A DNA stretch of 64,000 bases from an uncultured Alistipes sp. (GCA_910576555.1 CAJTIY010000004.1:1-64000); one strand, 5' to 3'; shown: positions 42,578-51,409, counted from the first letter of the stretch. The notes: a model not told the origin generated them from the letters alone. Numbers and translations are program-made.

Positions 42578-43621
42578 ATGAAGAGCCGCCGTCTTTTCAG
42601 CGCCGCAGCACTCTGTGCGGCACTGCTCGCCGCGCTTCCCGCCGCGGCCCAGTATGCGGGACAGTCGTGCACGGCACATGCCGGCGCGACCGTCCGGCAG
42701 GCTCCCGCGCAGTTCGGGTTCCGCATGAACGGCACCTTCCGCGTCATGCAGCTCACCGACCTGCACATGACCGCCGACTTCCGCTCGGACCATCTCTTCC
42801 CGATGCTCGGCCAGCTGATCCAGTACGAGCAGCCCGACCTGATCGTCATCACGGGCGATCTGATCTACGCCCCCTGCGACGAAGTGCTGTGGCGCCGTCT
42901 GGGCGACTTCCTCGCCTCGCAGCACGTGCCCTATGCCATCACGCTGGGCAACCACGACGCCGAGCGCATCCCGCGGAGCAGGGTCTACGAGATCGTCCGC
43001 ACGCTGCCGCTCTGCGTCAACGCCGCGTTCAATCCCGAGGAGGAGCGTCAGGGCGACTTCGTCATCCCGATCGGCGCCTTCGACGACCCGGAGCGGATCG
43101 AGGCGCTCCTCTATGTCATGGACACCAACGACTACAACGCCGACGACCGCAGCTATGCCGGCTTCGAACCGGCGCAGATCGCATGGTACGAAGCGACGAG
43201 CGCCCGGATCGAGCAGGAGGCCGGCCGCAAGCCCAACGCGCTGATGTTCTTCCACGTCCCGCTGCACGAGTTCGCTGAGGCGGTCGAGGCGGGGAATCCC
43301 CTCACGGGCTTCCGCCTCGAAGACGAATGTCCGGCCCGCGACAACGCAGGCATGTTCGATGCCGTGCTGCGCCGCGGCGACGTCTGCGGCATCTTCGCGG
43401 GCCACGACCACGCCAACAACTACGTGACCGAGTACCGGGGCGTAGCGCTCGGCTTCGGTCGCTACAGCGGCACGTTCGGCGAATATCAGGAGCTGTTGAG
43501 CGGGGCCCGCATGTTCGAGCTCAAGGCCGGCGAGCGGGGATTCACGACATGGGAGCGGCTGGCCAACAACAGCGTGGCCCGTCGTCGCACGTTCCCGACG
43601 CCGAAACCCGCGGACGAATAA
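42578..43621 (+). CDS. calcineurin-like metallophosphoesterase, exported
   Basis: A 347-aa secreted phosphoesterase with a signal peptide (residues 1-25, ending AAAQY). Metal-binding motifs of the family are all present: QLTDLHMTADF (D-x-H), VITGDLIY (GD), LGNHDAE (GNHD), FFHVPLHE (H) and FAGHDHANNYV (GHDH). It resembles purple-acid-phosphatase/DCR2-type proteins annotated as metallophosphatases in Bacteroides. The start at 42578 is set by the SD and the signal peptide. It follows lysS by 29 bp and is read in the same direction. Confidence 0.93.
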   Translation: MKSRRLFSAAALCAALLAALPAAAQYAGQSCTAHAGATVRQAPAQFGFRMNGTFRVMQLTDLHMTADFRSDHLFPMLGQLIQYEQPDLIVITGDLIYAPCDEVLWRRLGDFLASQHVPYAITLGNHDAERIPRSRVYEIVRTLPLCVNAAFNPEEERQGDFVIPIGAFDDPERIEALLYVMDTNDYNADDRSYAGFEPAQIAWYEATSARIEQEAGRKPNALMFFHVPLHEFAEAVEAGNPLTGFRLEDECPARDNAGMFDAVLRRGDVCGIFAGHDHANNYVTEYRGVALGFGRYSGTFGEYQELLSGARMFELKAGERGFTTWERLANNSVARRRTFPTPKPADE

Positions 43622-43634
43622 AACGACCGCCGCC

Positions 43635-44003
43635 ATGTCCTCCGAACGCTCCCTCCGCACGGCCGGAATCGCAGTCTCGATCGCCTTCCTCGCGCTGGCG
43701 GTCCTCTCCTCGACCGACGTGCTGCCGCCGTGGATCTTCCGCGCGGTGCTCTTCCTGCTCGGCGCCCTGCTCTGGGGCTGGCTGCTGATCCGCACCTACC
43801 GGACGCTGCAACCCCGCCAGCGGGGCTGGATGCTCTTCTGGCAGTATGCACTCCCGCTTTTCGGATCGCTGCCGCTCTCGGAGTGGATCGCACCCCAAGA
43901 TGCGACCCGCTGGGAGCGGATCGACGCACGGCTCACCGCCGTACTGGCCATCGGCCTCTTCATCGCCATCATCTATTATTTCATTCATAAAAACAAACCG
44001 AAC
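43635..44003 (+). other. membrane-protein ORF joined in frame to tpiA
   Basis: ATG at 43635 opens 123 codons encoding three to four hydrophobic segments (~10-28, 33-53, 66-78, 98-116; e.g. VSIAFLALAVLSST, AVLFLLGALLWGWLLI, AVLAIGLFIAIIYYFI) and runs without any stop codon into tpiA at 44004. Either tpiA carries a genuine membrane-anchoring N-terminal extension (375 aa total), or a separate small membrane-protein gene has lost its stop codon (a TAA exists in the +1 frame at ~43987), by mutation or sequencing error. I see no homologue that decides this. Confidence 0.6.
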
Positions 44004-44762
44004 ATGAGAAAGAAAATCGTTGCCGGCAACTGGAAGATGAACACGCTTCCCGCCGAAGGAGTGGAACTGGCAAAGGGCGTCGTCGCAGGTCGCGGCGAGG
44101 TGTGCTCGTGCGTGAACTTCATCGTATGCCCCCCGTTCACCCACCTCGCACAGGTGGCCGAAGCCCTGAAGGGTTCGGACGTGGAGCTGGGTGCCCAGAA
44201 CTGCGCCGCAGAGGCGAAGGGCGCCTACACGGGCGAAATCGCAGCCTCGATGATCGCTGCGCTGGGTTGCAAGTACGTGATCCTCGGCCACTCGGAGCGC
44301 CGCCAGTACTACGGCGAGACGTCGGAGACGCTCAACAAGAAAATGGAGCAGGTCTACGCCAACGGCCTTACGCCGATCTACTGCGTGGGCGAGAACCTCG
44401 ACGAGCGCGAGGCCGGCAAGCACTTCGACGTGGTGAAGGCCCAGATCGAGGAGGTGGTCTACAACCTCTCGGAGGAGCAGTTCAAGAATCTGGTGATCGC
44501 CTACGAGCCCGTATGGGCCATCGGCACGGGCAAGACCGCGACGGCCGAGCAGGCACAGGAGATCCACGCCTACATCCGCGAGGTGCTGGCCGCGAAGTTC
44601 GGCGCTGCGGCTGCCGAGACGGCCATTCTCTACGGCGGTTCGTGCAAGCCCTCGAACGCAGCCGAGATCTTCGCCAAGGAGGATGTCGACGGCGGTCTGA
44701 TCGGCGGTGCCGCCCTCAAGGCCGAGGACTTCCTCGCCATCGGCAAAGGCTTCGCGAAGTAA
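44004..44762 (+). CDS. tpiA: triose-phosphate isomerase
   Basis: Interconverts dihydroxyacetone phosphate and glyceraldehyde 3-phosphate in glycolysis. The 252-aa core is complete: AGNWKMN with Lys11, GHSERR with His96, catalytic Glu168 in AYEPVWAIGTGK, and the phosphate-binding YGGSCKPSNA and GGLIGGAAL. The start is drawn at the ATG 44004, where the family begins (MRKKIVAGNWK), but the reading frame is open a further 123 codons upstream into a hydrophobic membrane segment (see 43635-44003), so the true protein could be 375 aa. Confidence 0.95.
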   Translation: MRKKIVAGNWKMNTLPAEGVELAKGVVAGRGEVCSCVNFIVCPPFTHLAQVAEALKGSDVELGAQNCAAEAKGAYTGEIAASMIAALGCKYVILGHSERRQYYGETSETLNKKMEQVYANGLTPIYCVGENLDEREAGKHFDVVKAQIEEVVYNLSEEQFKNLVIAYEPVWAIGTGKTATAEQAQEIHAYIREVLAAKFGAAAAETAILYGGSCKPSNAAEIFAKEDVDGGLIGGAALKAEDFLAIGKGFAK

Positions 44763-44782
44763 TTCGGGAAAACCGCTTACGG

Positions 44783-44822
44783 AAAAAGCCGGACACGCTG
44801 CAGAAGCGTGTCCGGCTTTTTC
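44783..44822 (+). terminator. intrinsic terminator of tpiA
   Basis: Sixteen-pair stem AAAAAGCCGGACACGC/GCGTGTCCGGCTTTTT with seven-base loop, 20 bp after the stop codon. Confidence 0.93.
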
Positions 44823-45671
44823 GTCCGACAGCCCGGAGTTTCGGCATCAGTGCCGGCTTGAGTCGGGGTGTCGGGGTGTCGGGGGTTGTCAAGTATATCC
44901 GTGTGCCACGTGTCCGTGCATCCATTCGTCATGTGCCCATATTTCGCGTGTCCATGCGACAGTGCGACCTGTGCTACCTTCTATCCGCACGGCCTGCCCG
45001 AGCATTCCCCGACTGCACATCGAGCGCACATCGCCCCTGCATCGACCGCACACGAAGCGCATCCGAGAAGCGTCCACCGACCGCCGCACCAGCGACGCCC
45101 GTTACGCATGGCCCGCAATCCGAACAACCGCCGAACGCACGCGGATTGCGGATCGAGTTCAGAGCCGGCCGCAACAGCAGCCGAAGAACCCGCCCGCATA
45201 CGCCCCGAATACGCGATTATCGACCTATACGCGACACCCTATGAGGAGATGCAGCAAGCTCCCGGCCATGTCTCCTCCCGTCCGAAACAGCTACCCCTCA
45301 CACCGACGAACATCACGACATATCGCCCATAGCACCGCCCAGCCGAAACAGCAGCCCACACACCGCCAAACGCAACAAGGCATGCTCGACGCACTGCCCT
45401 CGAAAAAACTGCCGGACAACTCCAGCACAGCTCCACGCAACAAGAGATCCCCGCAGCACCGCCCCTCCAAAAACGGCCGGTACCCGCACCGACGAACGCA
45501 GCAAGCTACCCCCCCTCCAGCGCACCACGCAACGAAAAGCCGCGACAGCTCCATCGCCCGGCCCCGGGAAACCGCAAGCCGCCCCCTGCCGCCGTACAAC
45601 CCGACCGGCGCGGCCGCAAACGATCCGCCCCTCGTCGAAGCCGGCCGGCCCCAACCGGACGACGAGCAGGT
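44823..45671. other. long C/A-rich non-coding spacer
   Basis: About 850 bp between convergent tpiA and rplQ without a credible gene. Near 44862-44886 there are three spaced G-runs (TGTCGGGG repeats); from ~44960 the plus strand is rich in C and A. Long open frames here encode Arg/Pro/Thr-rich sequence with no domain. Confidence 0.6.
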
Positions 45672-45681
45672 ACAAACGAAA

Positions 45682-45715
45682 ATCGGCACGAACGGAGCGA
45701 TCCGTCTGTGCCGAT
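45682..45715 (-). terminator. intrinsic terminator of the ribosomal supercluster
   Basis: Stem ATCGGCAC/GTGCCGAT with inner ACGGA/TCCGT and a four-base loop, followed by TTTTCGTTTG on the minus strand, ~35 bp after the rplQ stop. Confidence 0.88.
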
Positions 45716-45749
45716 CTTCATCGTGTGCAAGGAAATCCTTGCGGAGACA

Positions 45750-46337
45750 TTACATCTTCTTGCCGACGTTGGTCTTCTTGGCGACCTTCGGAGCCGAAGC
45801 CTTCGCTGAGGCAGCCTTCGGGGCCTTCGGAGCGGCAGCCTTCTTGGGTGCGGCCTTTTTAGCCTCGCCCTCGACTACGGCAGCGTCCTCGACCGCATCC
45901 GTCGACTTCTTGCGCGAACGACGCGTCTTGGGCTTCGCCTCGGCAGCCGCAGCAGGTGCGACACCCAGCGTGTAGGCCTCGTTGAAGTCCACGAACTCGA
46001 TGATGCACATGTCGGCGGCGTCGCCCAGACGGAAGCCCGTCTTGAGGATACGCGTGTAGCCGCCCGGACGCTCGGCGATCTTCGGAGCGATCGTGCGGAA
46101 CAGCTCCGTCACGGCCTCCTTCTGCTTGAGGTACGAGAAAACCACACGGCGCGAGTGGGTCGTATCCTCCTTCGACTTGGTCACCAGCGGCTCGATGAAC
46201 CGGCGAACGGCTTTGGCCTTAGCGACGGTCGTCTCGATGCGCTTGTGCAGAATCAGCGACGAAGCCATATTCGACATCAGCGCCTTGCGGTGGCCCGCCT
46301 GACGACCGAGGTGGTTGTAATTCTTATTGTGTCTCAT
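45750..46337 (-). CDS. rplQ: 50S ribosomal protein bL17
   Basis: Large-subunit protein near the exit tunnel. The first ~120 aa (MRHNKNYNHLGRQAGHRKALMSNM...) are the bL17 core, and residues ~130-195 are a low-complexity Ala/Lys/Pro-rich tail (KKAAPKKAAAPKAPKAASAK) that makes this 195-aa protein much longer than E. coli L17 (127 aa). It is the last gene of the alpha operon, 2 bp after rpoA, followed by a terminator. Confidence 0.96.
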   Translation of the reverse strand: MRHNKNYNHLGRQAGHRKALMSNMASSLILHKRIETTVAKAKAVRRFIEPLVTKSKEDTTHSRRVVFSYLKQKEAVTELFRTIAPKIAERPGGYTRILKTGFRLGDAADMCIIEFVDFNEAYTLGVAPAAAAEAKPKTRRSRKKSTDAVEDAAVVEGEAKKAAPKKAAAPKAPKAASAKASAPKVAKKTNVGKKM

Positions 46338-46339
46338 AA

Positions 46340-47332
46340 TTAATCTTTGTCAAGTTTGTAGATTGATACGTCCATACCGAACTTCAGGTTGAGCGAGGTG
46401 AGCAGTTCGTCGAGCTCCGTCAGCGACTTCTTGCCGAAGTTGCGGAACTTCAGCAGGTCGTTGCGGTTCAGGCGAACCAGATCTCCCACGGTGTCCACGT
46501 CGGCGGCTTTCAGGCAGTTCAGCGCGCGAACGCTCAGATCCTGATCCGAAAGCTTGGTCTTGAGCAGCTGACGCATGTGGAGCACATCCTCGTCGAACTC
46601 CTCGGCACCGTTCGTGTCCTCCATGTTGACCGTGATCTTCTCGTCGGAGAAGAGCATGAAGTGCTGGATGAGGATCTTCGCGGCCTCCTTCAACGCCTCC
46701 TTCGGGTGGATCGAGCCGTCGGTCGTGATCTCCAGATTCAGCTTCTCGTAGTCGGTCTTCTGCTCGACACGGTAGTTCTCGATCGCGTACTTCACGTTCT
46801 TGATCGGCGTGAAGATCGAGTCGATCGGCAACGTACCGAATTCGCACTCCGCGGGAGCGTTCTCCTCGGCGGGCACGTAACCGCGGCCCTTGCCGATGGT
46901 CAGCGTAAGCTGCATCTTCGTTCCCGGAGCCAGATGACAGATCACCAGATCGGGATTCAGAACCTTGAAGAACGAAAGGTAATTCGAAATATATCCGGCA
47001 GTCAGCTCCGTCACACCCGCAACGTTAATAGACACCTTTTCGGCATCCTGATTGTCGACTGTGCGGATAAAGCGAACCTGCTTCAGGTTGAGGATGATAT
47101 CGATCATACCCTCCATCACACCCGGAATCGCGGCAAATTCGTGGTCGACACCGGCCACCTTGACGGTCGTGATCGCATAGCCCTCGAGCGACGAGAGCAG
47201 GATACGACGCAAGGCGTTACCGACAGTCATACCGAATCCGGGCTCCAGCGGTCGGAATTCGAACTTTCCGAACGACGAAGTGGATTCGAGCATAATAACC
47301 TTTTCAGGTTTCTGGAATGCTAATATTGCCAT
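46340..47332 (-). CDS. rpoA: RNA polymerase alpha subunit
   Basis: Assembly platform and regulator-contact subunit of RNA polymerase; 330 aa. The N-terminal domain has FGMTVGNALRRILLSSLEGYAIT, and the C-terminal domain (from ~250) has LSVRALNCLKAADVDTVGDLVRL and FGKKSLTELDELLTSL. Located between rpsD (22 bp upstream) and rplQ (2 bp downstream), the conserved alpha operon order. Confidence 0.98.
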   Translation of the reverse strand: MAILAFQKPEKVIMLESTSSFGKFEFRPLEPGFGMTVGNALRRILLSSLEGYAITTVKVAGVDHEFAAIPGVMEGMIDIILNLKQVRFIRTVDNQDAEKVSINVAGVTELTAGYISNYLSFFKVLNPDLVICHLAPGTKMQLTLTIGKGRGYVPAEENAPAECEFGTLPIDSIFTPIKNVKYAIENYRVEQKTDYEKLNLEITTDGSIHPKEALKEAAKILIQHFMLFSDEKITVNMEDTNGAEEFDEDVLHMRQLLKTKLSDQDLSVRALNCLKAADVDTVGDLVRLNRNDLLKFRNFGKKSLTELDELLTSLNLKFGMDVSIYKLDKD

Positions 47333-47353
47333 AATTGCGAATTTGTTTGATTA

Positions 47354-47962
47354 CTACTTCGAGTACAACTCGACGATGAGCTGCTCCTTGATGTTCTCCG
47401 GAATCTCCTCGCGTTCGGGTTTCTGGAGGAACTTGCCGCTCATCGTAGCGCCGTCCCACTCGAGCCATGCGTATCGGCTGCGGGCCGCGCCCGACAGCGA
47501 CGCCGAAATCACCTCGAGGCTCTTCGACTTCTCGCGAACCGAAACCACGTCGCCCGCACGCAGCGAGAACGAGGGGATGTTCACCACAGCGCCGTTCACG
47601 CAGATATGGCAGTGCGAAACCAGCTGGCGGGCTGCGGCGCGCGTCGGAGCGATGCCCAGACGGTACACCACGTTGTCCAGACGGCACTCGAGCAGCTTCA
47701 GCAGATTTTCGCCCGTGATGCCGCCCATGCGGGCAGCCTGCTCGTAGGTGCGCGAGAACTGCTTCTCGAGCAGTCCGTAGGTGTACTTAGCCTTCTGCTT
47801 CTCGCTGAGCTGCGTACCGTACTCCGATACCTTCTTGCGCTTGCGTGCCAGACCGTGCTGTCCGGGAGGATAGTTGCGCTTCTCGAGCACCTTGTCCGCA
47901 CCGTAAATAGCTTCGCCGAACTTGCGGGCGATTTTCGATTTAGGTCCTATGTATTTTCCCAT
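47354..47962 (-). CDS. rpsD: 30S ribosomal protein uS4
   Basis: 202-aa primary 16S rRNA binder. It begins MGKYIGPKSKIARKFGE and has the S4 RNA-binding domain at ~95-160 (RLDNVVYRLGIAPTRAAARQLVSHCHICVNG). It lacks the N-terminal zinc cysteine cluster of some S4 variants. In other bacteria S4 is the translational regulator of the alpha operon; no such site is shown here. Confidence 0.98.
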   Translation of the reverse strand: MGKYIGPKSKIARKFGEAIYGADKVLEKRNYPPGQHGLARKRKKVSEYGTQLSEKQKAKYTYGLLEKQFSRTYEQAARMGGITGENLLKLLECRLDNVVYRLGIAPTRAAARQLVSHCHICVNGAVVNIPSFSLRAGDVVSVREKSKSLEVISASLSGAARSRYAWLEWDGATMSGKFLQKPEREEIPENIKEQLIVELYSK

Positions 47963-48013
47963 TGTCTTATCTTATTAAAAAAACGTTGAATATTCCTTAC
48001 CTCGCACCGAAAA

Positions 48014-48403
48014 TTAGACGCGGCGGCGGTTAGGAGCACGGCAACCGTTGTGCGGCAGCGGTGTCACGTCGATGATCTCCATCACCTCGATCCCCGCGCC
48101 GTGGATCGTGCGCACGGCCGACTCGCGACCGGCACCCGGACCCTTGACATAGACCTTGACCTTGCGCAGACCCATGTCGTAAGCGACCTTCGCGCAATCG
48201 GCCGAAGCGGTCTGAGCGGCATACGGCGTATTCTTCTTCGAACCACGGAAGCCCATCTTGCCGGCCGAAGACCAGCTGATGACATCACCCACCTCGTTGG
48301 TGATGGTGATGATGACGTTGTTAAACGTGGAGTGGACGTAGGCGTTACCCACGGCACCGACCTTAACAACCTTTTTCTTGACTGTTCCAGTTTTCTTTGC
48401 CAT
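48014..48403 (-). CDS. rpsK: 30S ribosomal protein uS11
   Basis: 129-aa protein of the 30S platform. Core sequence AYVHSTFNNVIITITNEVGDVISWSSAG, GFRGSKKNTPYAAQ and the C-terminal TPLPHNGCRAPNRRRV are unmistakable. It lies 13 bp after rpsM and 51 bp before rpsD. Confidence 0.98.
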   Translation of the reverse strand: MAKKTGTVKKKVVKVGAVGNAYVHSTFNNVIITITNEVGDVISWSSAGKMGFRGSKKNTPYAAQTASADCAKVAYDMGLRKVKVYVKGPGAGRESAVRTIHGAGIEVMEIIDVTPLPHNGCRAPNRRRV

Positions 48404-48416
48404 AATTCTCTAAAGA

Positions 48417-48797
48417 TTACTTCGTTGCTTTTTTCTTGTTTGCGACGGTCTTCTTCTTGCCCTTGCGCGTGCGGGCGTTGTTCTTGGTCGACTGACCGCG
48501 AACCGGAAGGCCCAGACGGTGACGGATGCCGCGGTAGCAACCGATGTCCATCAGGCGCTTGATGTTGAGCTGAACCATCGAACGGCATTCGCCCTCGACC
48601 TTGAGACCCAGATCGGCGATCGTCGAACGAATGGCGCCCACCTGCGCGTCCGTCCAGTCCTGTACTTTGACTTCGTAGCTGATGCCAGCCACGTCGAGAA
48701 TCTTGCGAGCCGTCGAACGACCGATACCGTAGATATAGGTCAGACCGATCTCGCCTCTCTTGTTCTTGGGTAAATCTACACCGACTATACGTGCCAT
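48417..48797 (-). CDS. rpsM: 30S ribosomal protein uS13
   Basis: 126-aa 30S head protein contacting the 50S and tRNAs. It starts ARIVGVDLPKNKRGEIGLTYIYGIGRSTA and carries GCYRGIRHRLGLPVRGQSTKNNARTRKGKKK near the C-terminus, with a lysine-rich tail. Follows rpmJ after 37 bp. Confidence 0.98.
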   Translation of the reverse strand: MARIVGVDLPKNKRGEIGLTYIYGIGRSTARKILDVAGISYEVKVQDWTDAQVGAIRSTIADLGLKVEGECRSMVQLNIKRLMDIGCYRGIRHRLGLPVRGQSTKNNARTRKGKKKTVANKKKATK

Positions 48798-48834
48798 ATA
48801 ACTTCTTTTTCTTCTTTAATAAACGGTTGAAACA

Positions 48835-48951
48835 TTATCCCTGACGCATTTTGAACTTGGGATTCTTCTTGCAAATGACGTAGAGCTTGCCCTTACGCTT
48901 CACAATCTTGCAATCCTCGCTGCGCTTCTTGATGGATGCCTTTACTTTCAT
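48835..48951 (-). CDS. rpmJ: 50S ribosomal protein bL36, zinc-free type
   Basis: A 38-aa gene, start ATG 48951, stop TAA 48837-48835, read as MKVKASIKKRSEDCKIVKRKGK...KMRQG. The zinc-binding pattern of the usual bL36 is broken: only Cys14 and Cys27 remain, Ser11 replaces the first cysteine and Phe33 the ligand histidine, so it is the C-minus, zinc-independent form. It sits between infA and rpsM as in other spc/alpha clusters. Confidence 0.93.
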   Translation of the reverse strand: MKVKASIKKRSEDCKIVKRKGKLYVICKKNPKFKMRQG

Positions 48952-48972
48952 GGTTTTGAAGCAATCTAATGT

Positions 48973-49191
48973 TTATTTGTACCTGAAGGAGATCCGGCCC
49001 TTCGTCAGATCGTAGGGCGTCATCTCCACTTTTACTTTATCTCCGGGAAGAATCTTGATGTAGTGCATGCGCATCTTTCCGGAAATATGGGCGGTCAGGA
49101 CATGTCCGTTGTCCAGCTCGACGCGGAACATCGCGTTGGACAGGGCCTCGATGATCGTGCCGTCCCGTTCGATAGCGGCTTGCTTTGCCAT
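48973..49191 (-). CDS. infA: translation initiation factor IF-1
   Basis: 72-aa OB-fold protein that occupies the ribosomal A site during initiation. The sequence AKQAAIERDGTIIEALSNAMFRVELDNGHVLTAHISGKMRMHYIKILPGDKVKVEMTPYDLTKGRISFRYK is typical when read in short blocks (for example DGTIIEAL, HISGKMRMHYI, GDKVKVEMTPYDL). It is 6 bp downstream of map. Confidence 0.98.
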   Translation of the reverse strand: MAKQAAIERDGTIIEALSNAMFRVELDNGHVLTAHISGKMRMHYIKILPGDKVKVEMTPYDLTKGRISFRYK

Positions 49192-49197
49192 AGAGTT

Positions 49198-49974
49198 TTA
49201 GTTGTTAATCGCTTGTTCGATAATGCTAAAGTCCGTCAACACGTCGGGACCGTCCTTGCGGATCGCCACGGCGAACTCGTAGTGCGCCGCCGGTTTGCGA
49301 TCCCGCGTACGGACCGTCCAGCCGTCCCGTTCGAACACCACCGTTCGGGTCCCCATGTTGATCATGGGTTCGATGCAGATGACCATACCCTCCTTCAGAA
49401 GGGGGCCTCTGCCGCGGGCGCCGTAATTGGGCACGCCCGGGTCTTCGTGCATCTTGCGACCCAGACCGTGGCCTTCCAATTCGCGCACCACGCCATAGCC
49501 GAAACTTTCGGCATGTTCCTGCACGGCCGCCGACACGTCGCCTACGCGATTGCCGGCTTTGGCCTGCGCCGTACCTTTATAAAGAGCCTCTTTGGTGACG
49601 GTCATCAGCCGCCGTACTTCCTCGGCGACCTCACCCACGGCGAACGTATACGCCGAATCACCAACAAACCCCTTCATAAACGTACCGCAATCGACCGAAA
49701 CGATGTCGCCCTCCTTGAGGACGCACGTCGAGGACGGGATACCGTGAACTACCTGTTCGTTTACCGAAATGCACAACGAAGCGGGAAATCCCTGATATCC
49801 GAGGAAAGCGGGGACGGCTCCGTGCGACCGAATGAACTCTTCGGCGATCGAATCCAACTCCTTGGTCGTGACGCCCGGCCGAATGTGGCGACCCACTTCG
49901 GCCAGCGTCTCCGACACCAAGAGGTTGTTTTCGCGGAGCAGTTCGATCTCCTCGTCTGTCTTCAGATAAATCAT
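49198..49974 (-). CDS. map: methionine aminopeptidase, type I
   Basis: Removes the N-terminal methionine from nascent proteins. The 258-aa protein (ATG 49974; an upstream in-frame TTG at 49998 is less likely) has the metal ligands in SVDCGTFMKGFVGDSAYTF (two Asp), GHGLGRKMHEDP (His), ICIEPMI (Glu) and a late Glu. It lies between secY and infA, a standard position in Bacteroidota. Confidence 0.97.
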   Translation of the reverse strand: MIYLKTDEEIELLRENNLLVSETLAEVGRHIRPGVTTKELDSIAEEFIRSHGAVPAFLGYQGFPASLCISVNEQVVHGIPSSTCVLKEGDIVSVDCGTFMKGFVGDSAYTFAVGEVAEEVRRLMTVTKEALYKGTAQAKAGNRVGDVSAAVQEHAESFGYGVVRELEGHGLGRKMHEDPGVPNYGARGRGPLLKEGMVICIEPMINMGTRTVVFERDGWTVRTRDRKPAAHYEFAVAIRKDGPDVLTDFSIIEQAINN

Positions 49975-50004
49975 ATCGCTGAAAAACTCTTCGGACAAAC
50001 GCTG

Positions 50005-51387
50005 CTAATGACGTCCCTGAATACGGCCCGTCTTCATCAGACCGTCGTAGTGACGCATCAGCAGGTAGCTCTCTATCTGCTTGAGAGTGTCGAGCACCAC
50101 ACCCACCATGATCAGCAGCGACGTACCTCCGTAGAAGTAGGCGAACGCCTGCTGGATGCCGAGGAACCGCATCGCCAGCGCCGGCAGGATAGCCACGATA
50201 GCGAGGAAGAACGACCCCGGGAGGGTGATGCGCGTCATGATGGTATCGATGTAGTTCACGGTCTGCTTACCCGGTTTCACTCCCGGGATGAAGCCGCCGT
50301 TTCGCTTCATGTCATCGGCCATCATTTGAGGATTGATGATAATCGCCGTGTAGAAGTAGGTGAAAGCGATTACCAGCACTGCCAGCGTGAAGTTGTACCA
50401 GAATCCGGTCATCGTGCTGAACGCGGCGGCGAAGCCCGGTGCCACTTCGGTGAAGAGCGCGGGGATGAACATCAGCGCCTGCGCGAAGATGATCGGCATC
50501 ACGTTGGCCGCATTCATCTTCAGCGGAATGTACTGACGTACGCCTCCGTACTGCTTGTTGCCCACGATACGCTTGGCATACTGCACAGGCACCTTGCGGA
50601 CGGCCTGCACGAGGGCGATCGTCGCCATGAAGACGAGGAACAGCAGCACCAGCTCGAGAATCAGCATGATCGCGCTACCGGTAGCGGTCTGGAAACGCGC
50701 GTTGACCTCGGCCAACAGCGCATGGGGCAGACGCGCCACGATACCGATCATGATGATCAGCGAGATACCGTTGCCGATACCCTTGTCGGTGATCTTCTCG
50801 CCCAGCCACATGATGAACATGGTACCGGCGATGAGGATCGTCGTCGCATAGCAGACGAACCCGAACGTATTGCCGTAGACGAATGCCGCGGGAGTCTGAT
50901 GATACAGGTTGGCGATGTAGGCCGGACCCTGCAGCAGCAGCACGCCGATCGTAAGGAAGCGCGTCCACTGATTCATCTTGCGGCGGCCGCTCTCACCCTC
51001 CTTCTGCATTTTCTGGAAATACGGAATCATCATGCCCATGAGCTGGATGATGATCGAGGCGGTGATATACGGCATGACTCCGAGCGCCAGAATCGCGGCG
51101 TTGCCGAAGGCGCCGCCCGAGAAGACGTTCAACAGACCCAGAAGTCCGTTGCCCTCGAGCTGCTGCGCGAACTGCGAGCCTTCGCCCAACGCGTTGGGAT
51201 CGATACCCGGAATCACGACGAAACTGCCCAAGCGGTAGACCAGCAGCAGCCCGATCGTGTACAGGACACGTTTGCGCAGCTCCTCGATCTTGTAGATATT
51301 CTTGAGCGTTTCAACCAATTTCTTGTTGGTCGCCAAAAGAGCGATCACCACCAAAAAGACGATACCAACAACGAGATACTGATTCAT
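50005..51387 (-). CDS. secY: preprotein translocase subunit SecY
   Basis: 460-aa channel of the Sec translocon with ten transmembrane helices. Conserved parts: RVLYTIGLLLVYRLGSFVVIPGI, GVMPYITASIIIQLM, a plug region, and the cytoplasmic loop RIVGNKQYGGVRQYIPLKMNAANVMPIIFA. The C-terminus (MRHYDGLMKTGRIQGRH) is typical for Bacteroidota. Located after rplO, 22 bp downstream. Confidence 0.98.
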   Translation of the reverse strand: MNQYLVVGIVFLVVIALLATNKKLVETLKNIYKIEELRKRVLYTIGLLLVYRLGSFVVIPGIDPNALGEGSQFAQQLEGNGLLGLLNVFSGGAFGNAAILALGVMPYITASIIIQLMGMMIPYFQKMQKEGESGRRKMNQWTRFLTIGVLLLQGPAYIANLYHQTPAAFVYGNTFGFVCYATTILIAGTMFIMWLGEKITDKGIGNGISLIIMIGIVARLPHALLAEVNARFQTATGSAIMLILELVLLFLVFMATIALVQAVRKVPVQYAKRIVGNKQYGGVRQYIPLKMNAANVMPIIFAQALMFIPALFTEVAPGFAAAFSTMTGFWYNFTLAVLVIAFTYFYTAIIINPQMMADDMKRNGGFIPGVKPGKQTVNYIDTIMTRITLPGSFFLAIVAILPALAMRFLGIQQAFAYFYGGTSLLIMVGVVLDTLKQIESYLLMRHYDGLMKTGRIQGRH

Positions 51388-51409
51388 AATTTTTGCTTTC
51401 TACGGATTG

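Noticed and set aside
44707..45975. 422-codon plus-strand open frame across the tpiA end and the following spacer
   Set aside because: Passes through the tpiA terminator and antisense rplQ; composition is Arg/Pro/Thr-rich with no domain.
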